In this document: in pieces, positions 11,894 to 23,910 of the stretch
How the letters are laid out: each line of letters begins with the position of its first letter
Position numbering within the stretch: the stretch's first letter is position 1
DNA from: Globomyces pollinis-pini
Lineage: Eukaryota; Chytridiomycota; Chytridiomycetes; Rhizophydiales; Globomycetaceae
Assembly (NCBI GenBank): GCA_025399215.1
Contig: MU621108.1
Span: 1 to 64,000 of the forward strand
Direction of reading: 5' to 3'
DNA: 64,000 nt
Program-made: the position numbers and the translations under genes
The notes under the pieces: model-generated
The model's input: only the letters and a program-made list of their open reading frames with translations
What the model was told of the DNA's origin: nothing
The model's database searches: none

Positions 11894-12253
11894 ATGCAAA
11901 CCCCGAAACCACAAAGAAAGAGAATGCGGAGGGATTTCCAATCACCCATGCAAAACAAGAGAAGTCCCGCTGTCCCTGGTGAAGCCGCTCTCAAATCCCG
12001 CATCCGTTTATATACCCAGTATTACGCTCTTCGTGATTCTTCAAAATTACTATTATTGACTGACTTGATTGTAAAATGGAAAAGAGCTTCAAGAGATGCT
12101 TTGGTTCATCTGGGTCAATTACTAGGTCCTGTAGTAGTGTCTAATACTGTACGACATCTAACCTTATTAGAGTTGGCTGAAAGTGTTAAAATAGATATTG
12201 CTTGCTTGGGTGATTATCGTAAAGATGACGATGAATTTGTTGATACTCTTTAA
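11894..12253 (+). CDS. SFR1: SFR1/Mei5-like recombination mediator subunit
   Basis: Sfr1/Mei5 pairs with Swi5/Sae3 and stabilises Rad51 or Dmc1 filaments in homologous recombination. The C-terminal signature is visible: LLTDLIVKWKRASRDALVHL, a leucine-rich helix LTLLELAESVKID, and the acidic ending DDDEFVDTL. This parallels the human SFR1 C-terminus (Lys-Trp-Arg-x-x-Ser-Gln, ending in Glu-Glu-Phe). The N-terminal 40 residues are basic and disordered. I chose the ATG at 11894; an in-frame ATG at 11825 would overlap the CDC6 start. The gene has no intron. At 119 residues it is shorter than most Sfr1 proteins, covering mainly the conserved core. Confidence 0.7.
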   Translation: MQTPKPQRKRMRRDFQSPMQNKRSPAVPGEAALKSRIRLYTQYYALRDSSKLLLLTDLIVKWKRASRDALVHLGQLLGPVVVSNTVRHLTLLELAESVKIDIACLGDYRKDDDEFVDTL

Positions 12254-12322
12254 ATAAAGTGACTTATATATTTGCTTAGTCGTATTATTAATCTAATACT
12301 AAAGAAAGTTATATTTTTTCAA

Positions 12323-13367
12323 CTAGCGTCCATAAGATGGTGCAACTGGCATGACGATTTTCCAGCATTCTTCTAATTCCGCTAATATAGAATCAGGCAA
12401 TGGACCTTTGTGACAGTCAGAAATGTTCTGCTTGACATGCTCTAAAGATGAAGCTCCAATAATAACAGCTATAGAATTAATAATGATTTGGCGCTACCAT
12501 CTCCTTTACTACCATCTAGTTTAGAATGATTCATTATCCAACGGTGAGCAGCTTCAACAGTTGAAATATTGTGAGCTGAACATGCTTTCTTATACTTTTC
12601 AATCGCGTTGAAATAAGTTTCATTCCAAAAACGCTGGCGATATCTAGCTCCTTGAACTGTATCTAGTTGAAAACGCCCTTCGGATGGAATTGTATCAATT
12701 GTAAATTTTCCAGCTAAAAGCCCTCCATTCAATGGATTGTATGCATAAAACCTAATTCCTAACTTGCGAAGACATGGGAACAATTCCGGTTCGACATCTC
12801 GGGAAATGACACTATATCGTCCTTGGTAAACAGTTGGTAATACATAGCCATTCATTTTACAAATATACCAAATTTGCATTACTGACCATGAAGCATAGTT
12901 GGACAACCCCAATTCTGTAAACTTGCCTTCCTTGTACAATTCATTTACTGCTTCCAAAGTCTCTTCGAATGGAGTTGCATGATCTGGTGCATGCAAGTAA
13001 AAGATATCAACATGATTTGACTTCAACGCTGCCAACGATTCTTCGAATTGTTTTCTCAAAAGGATTTTTGAATGCATACCAGCTTTGAACGGAAATGCCT
13101 CTAATAATTAAATATACCATATGGATACTAGTAGCCAGTTTAAAAGTCTCTTGAACCTTCAGCTCTGCTAAAACTTCTTCAGTGTTTCCATCACAATACA
13201 TTCTAGCTGTATCCAATTCATCTCCAAATTGCTTATAATGATCAAGTATTTCACGCATTTGCTGACGATCACTGATACGGCCTCCATCTCCAACTCCAAA
13301 GGTCATTGTCCTGCTGTTAGTTCTTGATATCATACCCAAATACTATTTTTGGTTTTTGTTCACTCAT
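12323..13367 (-). CDS. aldo-keto reductase, AKR7/aflatoxin aldehyde reductase-like
   Basis: This is an NADPH-dependent TIM-barrel reductase. After three introns of 25-29 nt the start reads MSEQKPKIVFGTMTFGVG. The catalytic tetrad is visible: Asp and Tyr in ELDTARMYCDG, Lys in FKLATKAFP and His in IFYLHAPD. Further AKR7 marks are LGLSNYASWSVMQIWYICK, PTVYQGRYSVISRDVE, RFYAYNPLNGGLLAGKF and the C-terminal IIGASSLEHVKQNI. The length matches AKR7 (about 320 residues). A role in detoxifying dialdehydes is inferred from the family. Confidence 0.9.
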
Positions 13368-13868
13368 GATTGAAATTCAGGTGGAAAAAAATGTGTCTAT
13401 TCTTAACCAACTGATTCACGAAATGGTACGGTCTTCAGCTTGAATGTCCCTTTATTAATCAAATATCAGTTTTGTTTTTATTAGAGCATACGAATAAGCT
13501 TTTGGATTTCCTATACACTATTCAAATTCCATCAAGGGGAACTGATGTAATTATGCTAAGATGGTGCATTTATAACAACTATTTTCTTGAGAAATTCTCA
13601 TTAATGTTTTACATTAACAAGTGAATGCCATAAGCTCCATTGTTGGTTTATTGAATTCTGCGAAAACCACATTTTTTGTGGGGATTTGTGTCTATGAAAG
13701 TCCATCCTGCAGGGATATAAAGGTAAATGTATGTGATAACCATTTCATGAGATCTCTGAATGCATTACGGAACATTACATTAGTATGCAACAATAAAACC
13801 ATACGTCATCCATTGTGAGACATATAACAAACACTGTTAAAATTTTCACAGAAAGTTGTTGTTGATTG
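13368..13868. other. intergenic, no gene recognised
   Basis: This 500-bp gap lies between the 5' end of the reductase gene and the 5' end of the CIMIP2-like gene, so it probably holds both promoters. A 65-codon open frame at 13621 has no recognisable features and I leave it out. Confidence 0.45.
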
Positions 13869-14955
13869 ATGGGAATACAAGATGAGACAAATTGTATTGC
13901 TACTCCAGGTATATAGAAGTGTTAAAAAATAATCGTAAGGGTTTGCTGGATTCGTACCATCAATGTCAATGAAATTTGGAATGACTTATGGGAACGCAAC
14001 CAGAGAGATCTTAAAAACAGACCCCTCACTAAAGAAAGGCGAATTGCAGCAAGAGATTGCGCGTAGAATGCTAAAAAACAATGTTCCTTTAGATTTGGGT
14101 ACAGCTGTTTCCACAACACAAGACAAATATGTATGGGAACGACGAAACACATATGCAACTGGCGATGATAGATTCTCTTTCCCTCCTGTTCCAGGATATA
14201 CAGGTAACACCACTTTCAATAATATGTTAGGGTATATTCCGCGATCTCAAGACCATTTTGGTCGTCCGTTCGTAGAAACGACTAATGCAGCGTTGATGGA
14301 TTTTCAAAAAATGACGAAATCTAAAAACACTCTCCCACCCAGGATAAGGGCCATTCAAATTTCTAGAATAAAGAAGGAGGAAGCAGGAAAGGGCACAGCA
14401 GTTACAACAGATATGCGACCACCAGTACACAACTGTAGCTTTGATCCTTACTCCCAACCATACACAGATGAAATGAGTCCTTACAAGCTGCCAAAAGACC
14501 ATCCTCAGAAAACCTTTATCAGTGGATATACTGGTTTTGTTCCTAGACTTCAGCACCATTTTGGAGAGGTATACATAGTTAATATCTCTAACCTCAGCCA
14601 TATCCGAATAGTGTCAGACAAGCGATCGACGACTTTGTACAATCTCCACCAACTGAAAACCCATATGTTCGTGGAAAGAAAACACAAAAAAGACAACCAA
14701 AAGTCGTTATGACGAAACCTATCCCGGGATTCACTGGATTTATTCCTGGAAGCAGAACTTGCTACTCAATGAGTTTTGGGAAAACTTCAGAAGTCGCGTA
14801 TGACCAATTCAATCATCGTGATGAAAAAGGGTAACTCTATTTTTCGTTAACAACTCAGACGTATGCCTACTTTACTACCTGCAATGCCACCAAAAGATCT
14901 TTCTAAAACTATCCCTATCTCTGGATATAGAGGCCATAAAACTATGAGGGCTTAA
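13869..14955 (+). CDS. CIMIP2/FAM166-like ciliary microtubule inner protein
   Basis: The hallmark is a repeated Gly-Tyr/Phe-Thr/Ala-Gly-Phe-x-Pro motif. It appears as PGFAGFVPSMSMKFGMTYG, GYTGNTTFNNMLGYIPRSQ, SGYTGFVPRLQHHFGE, PGFTGFIPGSRTCYSMSFG and a final SGYRGH. FAM166/CIMIP2 proteins sit inside the doublet microtubules of motile cilia. Three introns join the frame (31, 29 and 28 nt): the first exon is only 13 codons, from the ATG at 13869. There is no enzyme domain. Presence of this gene argues for a motile flagellum. It ends 28 bp from the convergent GatB stop. Confidence 0.82.
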
Positions 14956-14983
14956 CAGTTTAATTTTCAAAACTTTAAATTGT

Positions 14984-16768
14984 TCAATATATTCTCTTTT
15001 TCAAAATTTCAGATACTGTTATTGGATTGGCTTTTCCTTTTGTTTTCTTCAGAATTTCACCAATTAGAAACTTCATTAAACGTTCTTTTCCACTTTGAAT
15101 CTTTTTAATCTACAATTATCGCAAGACAAGATTACTATATCTGGATGCAATTCTATGACTTCAGTGCAAAGGGCCTCCAGTTGAGTTGCGTCGATATCTA
15201 GTATCCAATTGTTTGCTTTTGCAATATTTTCTGGTGATTCAGCACTTCCATTCACCATTAATTGTAGCACTTTCTTTGCTTGGGCACCTTGAATGTTTCA
15301 ATAGTAAATTTTAACATACCTGATATAGAATTCGAAATTAGTAAGCCCAACAGTGATGCAAACCGATCTGCTGTAACAGGACATTGACGAATTTGCATTT
15401 TGTTCTTGTTTAGTAACCCTAACAGATCCCCAATGACCCAGTTACCAACCAACTTCGACAATTTCTTGCTGCTATTTGAAACTGCTAATTTCTTGTACAC
15501 TAGTTCATAGTATTCAACCGCACCGGGTTCAGACATCAATATATCGATAGTTTCCTTCAACAATTTGTGATCATTAGTCAATCTACTTCGACGAACATCA
15601 AGCGACTCTGGAAGAGAATTCGAAACCTTTTCTATATACTATAGGTATCAGTCGGACCTTTTGTTTTACTTCTTTAGACAATTTAATAACGGGTATATCA
15701 GGATCTTTCATCTCAGTAATACATTAGCTAACCTTGCATAAAATAATATTCATTGATTTCTTCCTTTTCACGAAGAGAAAAGGTAGATTTAGTGTCAGGA
15801 TCAAAACCACGAGTTTCCTGGTCAATTTGACCACCATTTTCCAGTATTTCTATCTGTCTGTCCTTTTCATAATCTTTAAATTAGATTGAATCGAAACCTA
15901 TAGCAATTCCAATAGATGAAAATTTATGGATATGTTTTAATTCAACTCGATTTCCAAACTCCTCGCCAGCCTTTCTAACCGAGATATTCACATCACATCT
16001 GAATGATCCATCATCCATTTCCATAGGAGCTATCCCACTATACCAAAGTAATTGTTGAATGGTTTTTAAAAAAACAACAGTATCATTTGATGACCTAAAA
16101 CTAATCAACTATATCGAAAGCTGAATAAATAAATAATATTTTAGATTACGAAAACCTTAAATCTGGTTTGGTAACAATTTCTAGTATACCAACTCCGGCG
16201 CGATTTAAGTCAATTAACACTTTTCCATCGTTATCTGTCAAACTTTTTGCTGAATCCTTTCAATCAAAATCATAAAAATTAATCTGTTTACTTGCTCTAT
16301 CTGAATTTGTTCTATTTTGACATTTTTTATGACACTATCTGTCATAAAAGATACTTCACCAGATGTTGCAAATGGTTTAAAAAACTATGATTGATGAATA
16401 TAATGATGAGTCTTCACCTGCGTAATTTGATATCCACTTGGTAAATCCTAACATAAGAGACAGATTGATACATGGTAAAAGTAATGTTTGCGATCGAAGG
16501 TGCATTCTTCGTTAATCACACTCTTCAATGCTAATGCAGCTTTTGTAGCCAATAGAATACAATTGCGGTTGATAACCTATCGTATTACTTAAAATGTAAT
16601 AACTGGCATTGAACCTGGAATTGCAGCATCAAACAATGCAACTGAGTGATTTGGTGTTGAAGAACTTGTTTGAGCTTTTGAGAATAATTTTAAATTTGAA
16701 GACATTCTTGAATGAATTTCTAGTCCAATGACTGTTTCCCAGCAAAATCCAAGTTGTCGAAGTGTCAT
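14984..16768 (-). CDS. GATB: mitochondrial glutamyl-tRNA(Gln) amidotransferase subunit B
   Basis: GatB, with GatA and GatF/GatC, converts Glu-tRNA(Gln) to Gln-tRNA(Gln) in mitochondria. Diagnostic pieces are [87 protein letters not shown] and [16 protein letters not shown]. The C-terminal tail domain follows, ending [19 protein letters not shown]. At least seven short introns are needed; I did not resolve every junction in the middle (about 15,600-15,880). The start ATG at 16766-16768 leaves little room for a mitochondrial presequence, so targeting may use the first residues themselves. It is divergent from the giant WD-repeat gene. Confidence 0.87.
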
Positions 16769-16932
16769 TTTCTTCTACCTTTGAAATCTAATTGAGAAAA
16801 AATCTTGAATATGAGGGAGACAAATCAATTTAATTCAATCCTGGTGTTAACTAATTGATCGATAATAATTGATCGTTCCTTGATAAAGGGTGATGTCACA
16901 GTCTGAATCTATTACGAAAATATATATAATCT

Positions 16933-19900
16933 ATGGAAATTGCTACTAGCAATATATTGGAAGAATATAGCTCAATTAATCAGCTGGAAGAAGATTCAGT
17001 GCTAAACGGTTCTGCTATTGTTCCGTTTGCTAAAAGCAGATCAAGCCGATCTGATAATACATCCAAAAGAAGCAAATCAGCTGGAACTAATCGATCACGA
17101 CCATTCTCTGCTGTAAAAAATGTCCTTATTCAGGAAGAGAATAATGTAACTCATTCCATTGCTTCTTTTGAGCAACAGACGCGATCTACAACTCGCAGTT
17201 CATTTTATTCAGAAGATTTGGAATTAACGTTTACGATAAGTGGAGCTAACACATCATTTTTAAATGAAAGAGAATCACTCACTTTAGCAACTCATCTAAG
17301 AATTAAACATCAATCCACAAAAGCAAAATTAAAAGCCAAATATTATGCTGGTAACACTCTTAAGTTTTACTTTAGGAATTGCACCGACCAGGTTTCATTT
17401 AGATAAATGTGTCGGCAAATATGTGTCACGGTTAACTGTTGCACACAAATGGAAAAGTCTAAAAGCGAAACGGTATTGGGGAATTTTACGTTCTTCGGTA
17501 ATATCAGCAACAGAAGGGTATCCAAACCTTTATTTAATTTTTAGGGAAGATGCGGATTATAATGAAGTCGATGATGATGACGAGGAAAATTTACCATACA
17601 AAATATCATTAATTCAAGGACTAAAATGTCAATATATACTGCGAAGACCGCAACAAATCACCACACTGATTCTACATGCTAAAATACCAACTCATTACCA
17701 AGATGGATCTTTAGCCCCTGAGTTGGCAAATGACGTTCATCGTGCTCAAGAACCGAAAGTGGTTTATGATGAAGAGGAAGATTTATTTGCCGAGAAAGAT
17801 CTCAAACAAAAGACAAACCGCAACTACAGTATCGCAGGTAGATTACTTATAACCTTGATAATATTAGTGCTTGATTCAAAACGATATATGACAATATGGG
17901 ATATCACAAGTAAACCGGAAGCAAAATTTTGCGTGAAAATGAATTATGAAATATCATATATTCTTTTTTTAACAAAGTATCGGTCTTCATACTAATTTAC
18001 CACAGTTATTATTTATATGCTGGTCTCGTGAATTTGGATACAATTAAGGTAAATCAATAATCGTGTTTTAATGGTCAGTTTTTCAACTCAAAGCTGGAGA
18101 TTACTAGCTCTGTGAAAGCGGACCATTCTATTCAAAAGTAACACCGTGTTAGATAATCATAGAATAATCTACGACCATACCTACAATGAATTGATTGCTA
18201 TTGGATCACACACTATTACAGTATTTAGTATGAGCTTACCCTAGGTTTGGGCATTAGAAGCATCCGTGATTAGGTAAAACAAACTATAGATTATTCATTC
18301 AAAGAGGTGCATTGTGCATTCACCCGAAGTTAAGACTAACATATTGTCCGATATTCACAGGAGATCACTGGATTAGTGTTGCTGAATTATTCGAAAAGGA
18401 TAGGCAGTTATGTATTGTAGTAAATACAAACCTTTATCTATATGACTTGGAACGGGGTCAAGTATCTCACAGTTTTAAAAACCTAACCCGCCGAACAATA
18501 TCATCAGTATGTCATCACATGGAGTATCAATTTTTGTTGGTTGGGAGTGTTGACGGCACAAGTATTTATATTGCTATAATTAATCATGTAGTTTCCGTTA
18601 TAAACACTGTTCGGGCCACTGTCCACGAATTTGTATCACACTCTAAATCAGTTGTAGGGATGGTTACTTTTCAAAAGAGCCCCTTATTTGCATCTTGTGG
18701 TTTGGACAATACTCTTAAAATCTATAATTTAAAATATTTTAAAGAAGTACTTAGGTATAGTATTTTAAAACAATTTACTGTAACTAGCATTCATTTAAAA
18801 GATAAACCTGTTGAAATCAAAATGATTGACGAAAGTTTGCTGTATATTCGAACCAGAAAAACTATCGAGATGTGGATGACAAATCAATTCAATTTGAATT
18901 TCACATCTATGAGGTATATAATTCTTCTATTAAACACGTCAGTTCTCAAATATCACGGTTGATTTATTCACCAGGGTCAACTGAAAAGCCTTCCAGAATC
19001 ATTTGCCGATCGGTTGATGGTGTTAATCGAATAATATCACCTATTACTGGCCGTTCTATAACAGCTAATTTACCCCTATTGGAAACAGATACCGCTAGAG
19101 ATGTTGCTTATATGTCGGAGCTAGGTAACTTAGCAAACTTTAAACTCACCGAAGATCGACTTTTTGTATTATTGGAAAGTGGTGAAATTTGGATCTTTAG
19201 AACCAATCAAAACCCATTTACAATTGTTGATATTTGGAATTCCATGGAATCAAGTAATACAAGAACTGATTCATGTTGTAGAGAATGAAGATTGTACCCA
19301 TCTTATTATATGTGAAGGAGAATTTCTCAAAGATGATTTACCGGCCTGCCCACCACAGTTAAAGAGGTTTGGGATTCTATTGATAGGAACCAAGAACGGT
19401 CATTTATTGATCATGGGAAAGGGTGGTGCCATCTTGGATAGATATCAGGTAAACACAGGAGTTCTTACGACAGTTGCATATGGGTGCAATTACCCAAATC
19501 CTATATGACGAGACGACTAGAACGCTAGTAAGTGGAGGGTTGGGTAACTTGTGTTTATTTAACTTTGTAAAGATGAACATATCAGAGTTGCTGCAGTGAA
19601 TCCTTTTGATCCTGATATTATTCAAATTAAAATCGATATACAAATGAATTATGTACCTAGAGTGATATCCTGTATGGGCAACATCATTGCGGTTGCAAGT
19701 GATGATGCTACAATACATATGTTTGAAGTAAATCGTGTTCGAAATGGTAATAGACTTGTATCATGTAATGAATAAGAATGGAAGATATTGCCAGGTCACG
19801 CAAAGAGTCATGATCACACACAGAGGGTTATAGCCATTTGTAGCTGCAAAGCTATTGGGGTATTCTGTAGTATTGGCAATGATAATAATCTAAGAATATG

Positions 19901-22900
19901 GAACTTCAAGAATAAACTATTGCGGTATTCCAATAGTATCTTATTTTAGTGAAATACATTTCCAAGAGCCGCTGGAATCAATATGTCTCGCAAATGAAAA
20001 GGGTGATTTGCTATTAGGCATGGGCTCTAGAATAGATCTGTTGAAGAGCACCGTTTGTATAATTAATGTGTGAGCTTATATATAGATTTACCACCATCGT
20101 ACTTGAGTCAGGTCTCGGCAAAAAGCAAGTCACCAAAGAAGGCAGAAGTTCCACTGGTATTTGATGACAGTTTAATTCCGTTCACCAGAGGTTATGCTAA
20201 AGACAATGCATTTCGGTAATACTCTTTAATCCTAATTGACAGCGAAAAGTTGGTATTTGATAAAACTAATCCATTCGAATTTTTTTGTGTGGCAAATATC
20301 AGGTGAATCTATTGTTTTTAATGCTTTAGATGGTTTGAAAGAGTCTCGAATATCAGAAGACAAGGAATTTTTGAAAATGGCAGAAAAACAATAACGCCTT
20401 TTGATTTTAACCCTGGTGCTGATTCAAACCTGGAAATTTTTCTGAGAGAGCTACAGAGCACAGTAAGGTCACGTCATTTGAAGCAATTTGAAGAAGAAGA
20501 AAATAAACTTGTGTCTGTCACTAATCACAAACCGTTAGTAGAGGAAACAACAACCACAGCAATACCATCCGCAGTCTACTTTTCAGAAGTATTGAAGAAA
20601 GAGGTTTTTATCAAATGATGCTAACACATGTTTAGGAGAGCTCTGATTCTGATTCGGATGAGTCAAGTTGTGAAGGTTCGAAACTTGTTGTTAACTTACG
20701 TAGAAATCACTGACAAACCAGCAAAGAAAAAAGGCATTCCAACCAAGCTCTATATTGCACCAGATGGTGTAGTTCCAAATTCTAGAGTGGGAAAAGAAGT
20801 ACATAAATGGTTGGTTGCACATGGCAGATCAGAGCAAGTTACAATGCAATTTCGACCAAAAAAGAAAGAGAAAGCAAAAGCAAAGAAAAACAAAAAAGCA
20901 GATAAAGATGCGAAAAGCCAACAATACAAAGATAAACTGAAGATGATGATGAAAAAGTTGATAGAAGAACAGGAGACCGAAGAAATTGTTGAAGAAGTAA
21001 AGGAAGTGATTGAAGAAGCTCCACCTGAAGAAATCGAAGAACATCATCATTTGAGAATAGGAACAGTTGCTCATCAAGTGGAAATTGAATTAGAACCTAT
21101 TGAAAAAGAAATAGTAGAAATCATATTGCCTTTGGCAATAGAAAGACTGATGAACTACGAATGGTTTCCTGAAGATCAAGTACTACTACGTTACTAACCA
21201 AAAGATTTTTCACAATGAAGGATATCAGGAAAAAAATAGTGCCTATGTAGAAACGATTGTTAAGAACAGTAAGGGAAAAATTGTTCGATCTCCAGTAACG
21301 GCTATTTCTTAATTTTAGAAAATTGGTGGAAGTCCAGAAGAATTAATTCCTATCCTTGTAGGACTCTTTCCGACAGTGCATATTGCTAAACGAGCAGAAG
21401 GTTTTTAAAAAAATTCTAATTTCAGTACTGCATTTTATAAAGTGGCTTCATACGGAGATTGGAATCAAAAATACTACGGTACTAGAAGATTTTATTTGTA
21501 GAAAAATAAGTCAAATGAAATTCTCCGATACAGAGGATGTTAGAGTAAGTTACTTGAAACATTAATCTATTTCAGCTGAGGATTCAAATGATGGACCTCA
21601 TGAGTGATATTCATGCTTGTACAAATACTGAATATTTTCTTGGGTTGTTATGTCATACTGGATGTTTGTATGATAACTTCAAGTAATCCTCCCTAACCGT
21701 TTTACTCAAATTTAGATTCAAGTTATTGCATTTACTGAAGGCCTTGGGAGTACCATGTATCGAACATCCGTTTATGGTCACAATACTGGAAGGTTTGGCC
21801 GAATCTGCTCGTGCTGAAGAACTCACTAAAAGCATTAGTTACCAAGATACATCACAATCTTCAATGAAAAAGATTCTAAAAGAATTCCTTCAAAATTCAT
21901 TACATAGATTCCTAATGAATTCTACCACAGATCAAGACTTGGCAAAAACTATTCAATCCTCTACTATTTATGGAGAGATTGATCCAAATCTGCAAAGTAA
22001 GAAAAAGAAGAAAGGAAAGAAAGCAATAGAATCTAAGGCAGTTGAACCTGTTACAGGTATGATAGTATTGTTAAAACCAGAAGCACCGGTCTCTGATGAA
22101 CCATTTCGACTACCAGAAAGAAATTTCTCTTGCGAAAACATAAATTCTTTTTGCGAGAAAGCTGTTGAAGTTGCTGATGCTGTTGTAAACTTACGCACAG
22201 AAGTGTTCACCAGCATTCTTGACTCGAAGCAAATGCCCACGGTAAATTACTTAAGCTAATGTACCAGTTAAGCTTCCCTATCATATCTCAGTCTAGTATG
22301 AGAGATCCTCTTGTTATACTAAAGGATCCTCAAATCATCGATTACATAAATGCAGTTAATTATTTACTATTTGAAGAAAGGCTAAGACTGAAAGAAGAAG
22401 AAATTCAGAGACAGGAGAGAATTCGGTTGCAAAAAATCGAAGAAGAAGTCAACCGAAAAATAGCAGCAGAAAGAGCTGATGCAATCGCAAAAAAGGCACG
22501 TTTAGCTGCAGAGCGACAGGCAATCATTGATGCTCGAAAAGAACGACAGAGGGCGATGCGGGAGGCGAAAAAAGCCCCGCAACAAACACATTCTACAAAA
22601 CTACTACATCCTCGAAAAATTAAATTGTCTGAAATGAGTACTCAAGGCGTCGGAAAGACGCACGTTAGTTGTTGCCATGAATCGCGTGAACATTTAGATG
22701 TTACTTTAAGTAAGGCTTATAGTTACTGATACGCCTTAGGATTTTTTCCTCCGCTGAATTATCAAACCAACAATAGTTTAACTGTACATTTGAAGACAAT
22801 GAATAAATCTATGCCTATGGAGCATGTCCGACTTCAACCTTTCGAAGAAGTGTCCAGTTCCACAAAGAATCCAAAGAATAAGCGAGGTAGGACGAGAGGA

Positions 22901-23098
22901 CAAGAACAACTATTGGAACCAATATCTGGCTTTGACCAAGTCGACAATGAAATCAACTTTATTCGAGGAATAACTAGTGGAAATATTGTCCGTTCTGGTA
23001 CAGCCAATGATGTTGACTATCACGATAATACTAGCTTCACAATGTTTCAACCTGGCCGTAAATATTTCATACCACAGTTATCGATAAGTAATAAGTAA
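16933..23098 (+). CDS. giant WD-repeat protein, WDR97/WDR87-like (ciliary)
   Basis: One frame of more than 1,700 residues can be assembled through roughly 25 introns of 24-34 nt. The N-terminus is Ser/Arg-rich. Two WD40 propellers follow, with blades such as LDSKRYMTIWDITSKP, YDHTYNELIAIGSHTITVW, SPLFASCGLDNTLKIYNLKY, RIICRSVDGVNRIISPITG and ILLIGTKNGHLLIMGKGG. After 20,400 the protein turns helical (LRELQSTVRSRHLKQFEEEE), then acidic, then has EITDKPAKKKGIPTKLYIAP, a Lys-rich coiled coil and a Glu-rich stretch. The end has helical blocks and MPMEHVRLQPFEE. This layout, two propellers then long coils, resembles vertebrate WDR97/WDR87, which occur in ciliated cells. It could be two adjacent genes, but introns at about 20,600 and 22,700 splice in frame. 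Confidence 0.62.
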
Positions 23099-23186
23099 TC
23101 TATTATTGTTTATATAAATATACAATTTATTATTATTTTAGTAGTTTTATGGAAAAGAGAGGTTGCTTTAGAGGTTCGACCAATTA

Positions 23187-23790
23187 TTAGGCTTCCGGGT
23201 TGCCATTACTCTGAAATATTAATAGCTTTTCTGTCAATGAATCCATTAATAAGTCTCTCGATTTAGGGAAGATTGAATCGACCAAACTAAGTATTATGTC
23301 AACTTGCCAACATACGCTTCAATCGATTCAAATGATTTACATTCAGCGTCATTAGACATACCACTTTGAGGGTTAAACTTTAGTATCAGACCATAAGATT
23401 TACCTTGTAACCATTCAAGGACAAAGAAATCGTGCCAATCAGATTACCATTTGAGTAACAGGAAGCAGCAGGTTCTACGTTGTGTAAAACAAAGTTAGGA
23501 ATAGCATAAGAGACTGACTCCAAAGCCGTTTTTAATTCTTTCCGATAATTCATTTGGAGTTGTCTGATCTTTGACGAAAACGCAAATGAGGTGGTAATTC
23601 AATAGAACACACCAAATAATAATTTAATAGGAGATCATATTCGGAATGTGCATTTCAGATATGAACTTGGTAGTAAAATTAATCGGATAGTGACTCAAGA
23701 GTAGAATAAGATACAATAAAATTTCATACACATCCAACACTCTACTAAACCATGATACTTCTCATAATTACGAAGGAACGCGTTAAACAA
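23187..23790 (-). CDS. probable intron-split gene, unresolved
   Basis: The reverse strand carries protein-like fragments that end in the same place. The C-terminal part reads FNPQSGMSNDAECKSFES, then across a 29-nt intron LVDSIFPKSRDLLMDSLTEK, and stops at 23187-23189. Upstream candidates are MNYRKELKTALESVSYAIPN and, in another frame, HLICVFVKDQTTPNELSERI. I cannot decide which exons are used, and I do not recognise the family. The right boundary is approximate; a helical stretch (SVLDVYEILLYLILLLSHYP) near 23,700-23,750 may be the first exon. Confidence 0.35.
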
Positions 23791-23910
23791 AACCCACTCT
23801 TACTTGTTTAATGCAGCTTGAAATTGAAAAACGCCTAGCCACGTTCTTCCTTTTTGGGCAGGTGGCTCGGTTCCTCATCTCTGTTTTTTATTGTTTTAAT
23901 TTTTTTGAAA

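Noticed and set aside
13621..13818. 65-codon plus-strand frame between the reductase and CIMIP2-like genes
   Set aside because: No recognisable motif, no partner exons, and such lengths occur by chance.
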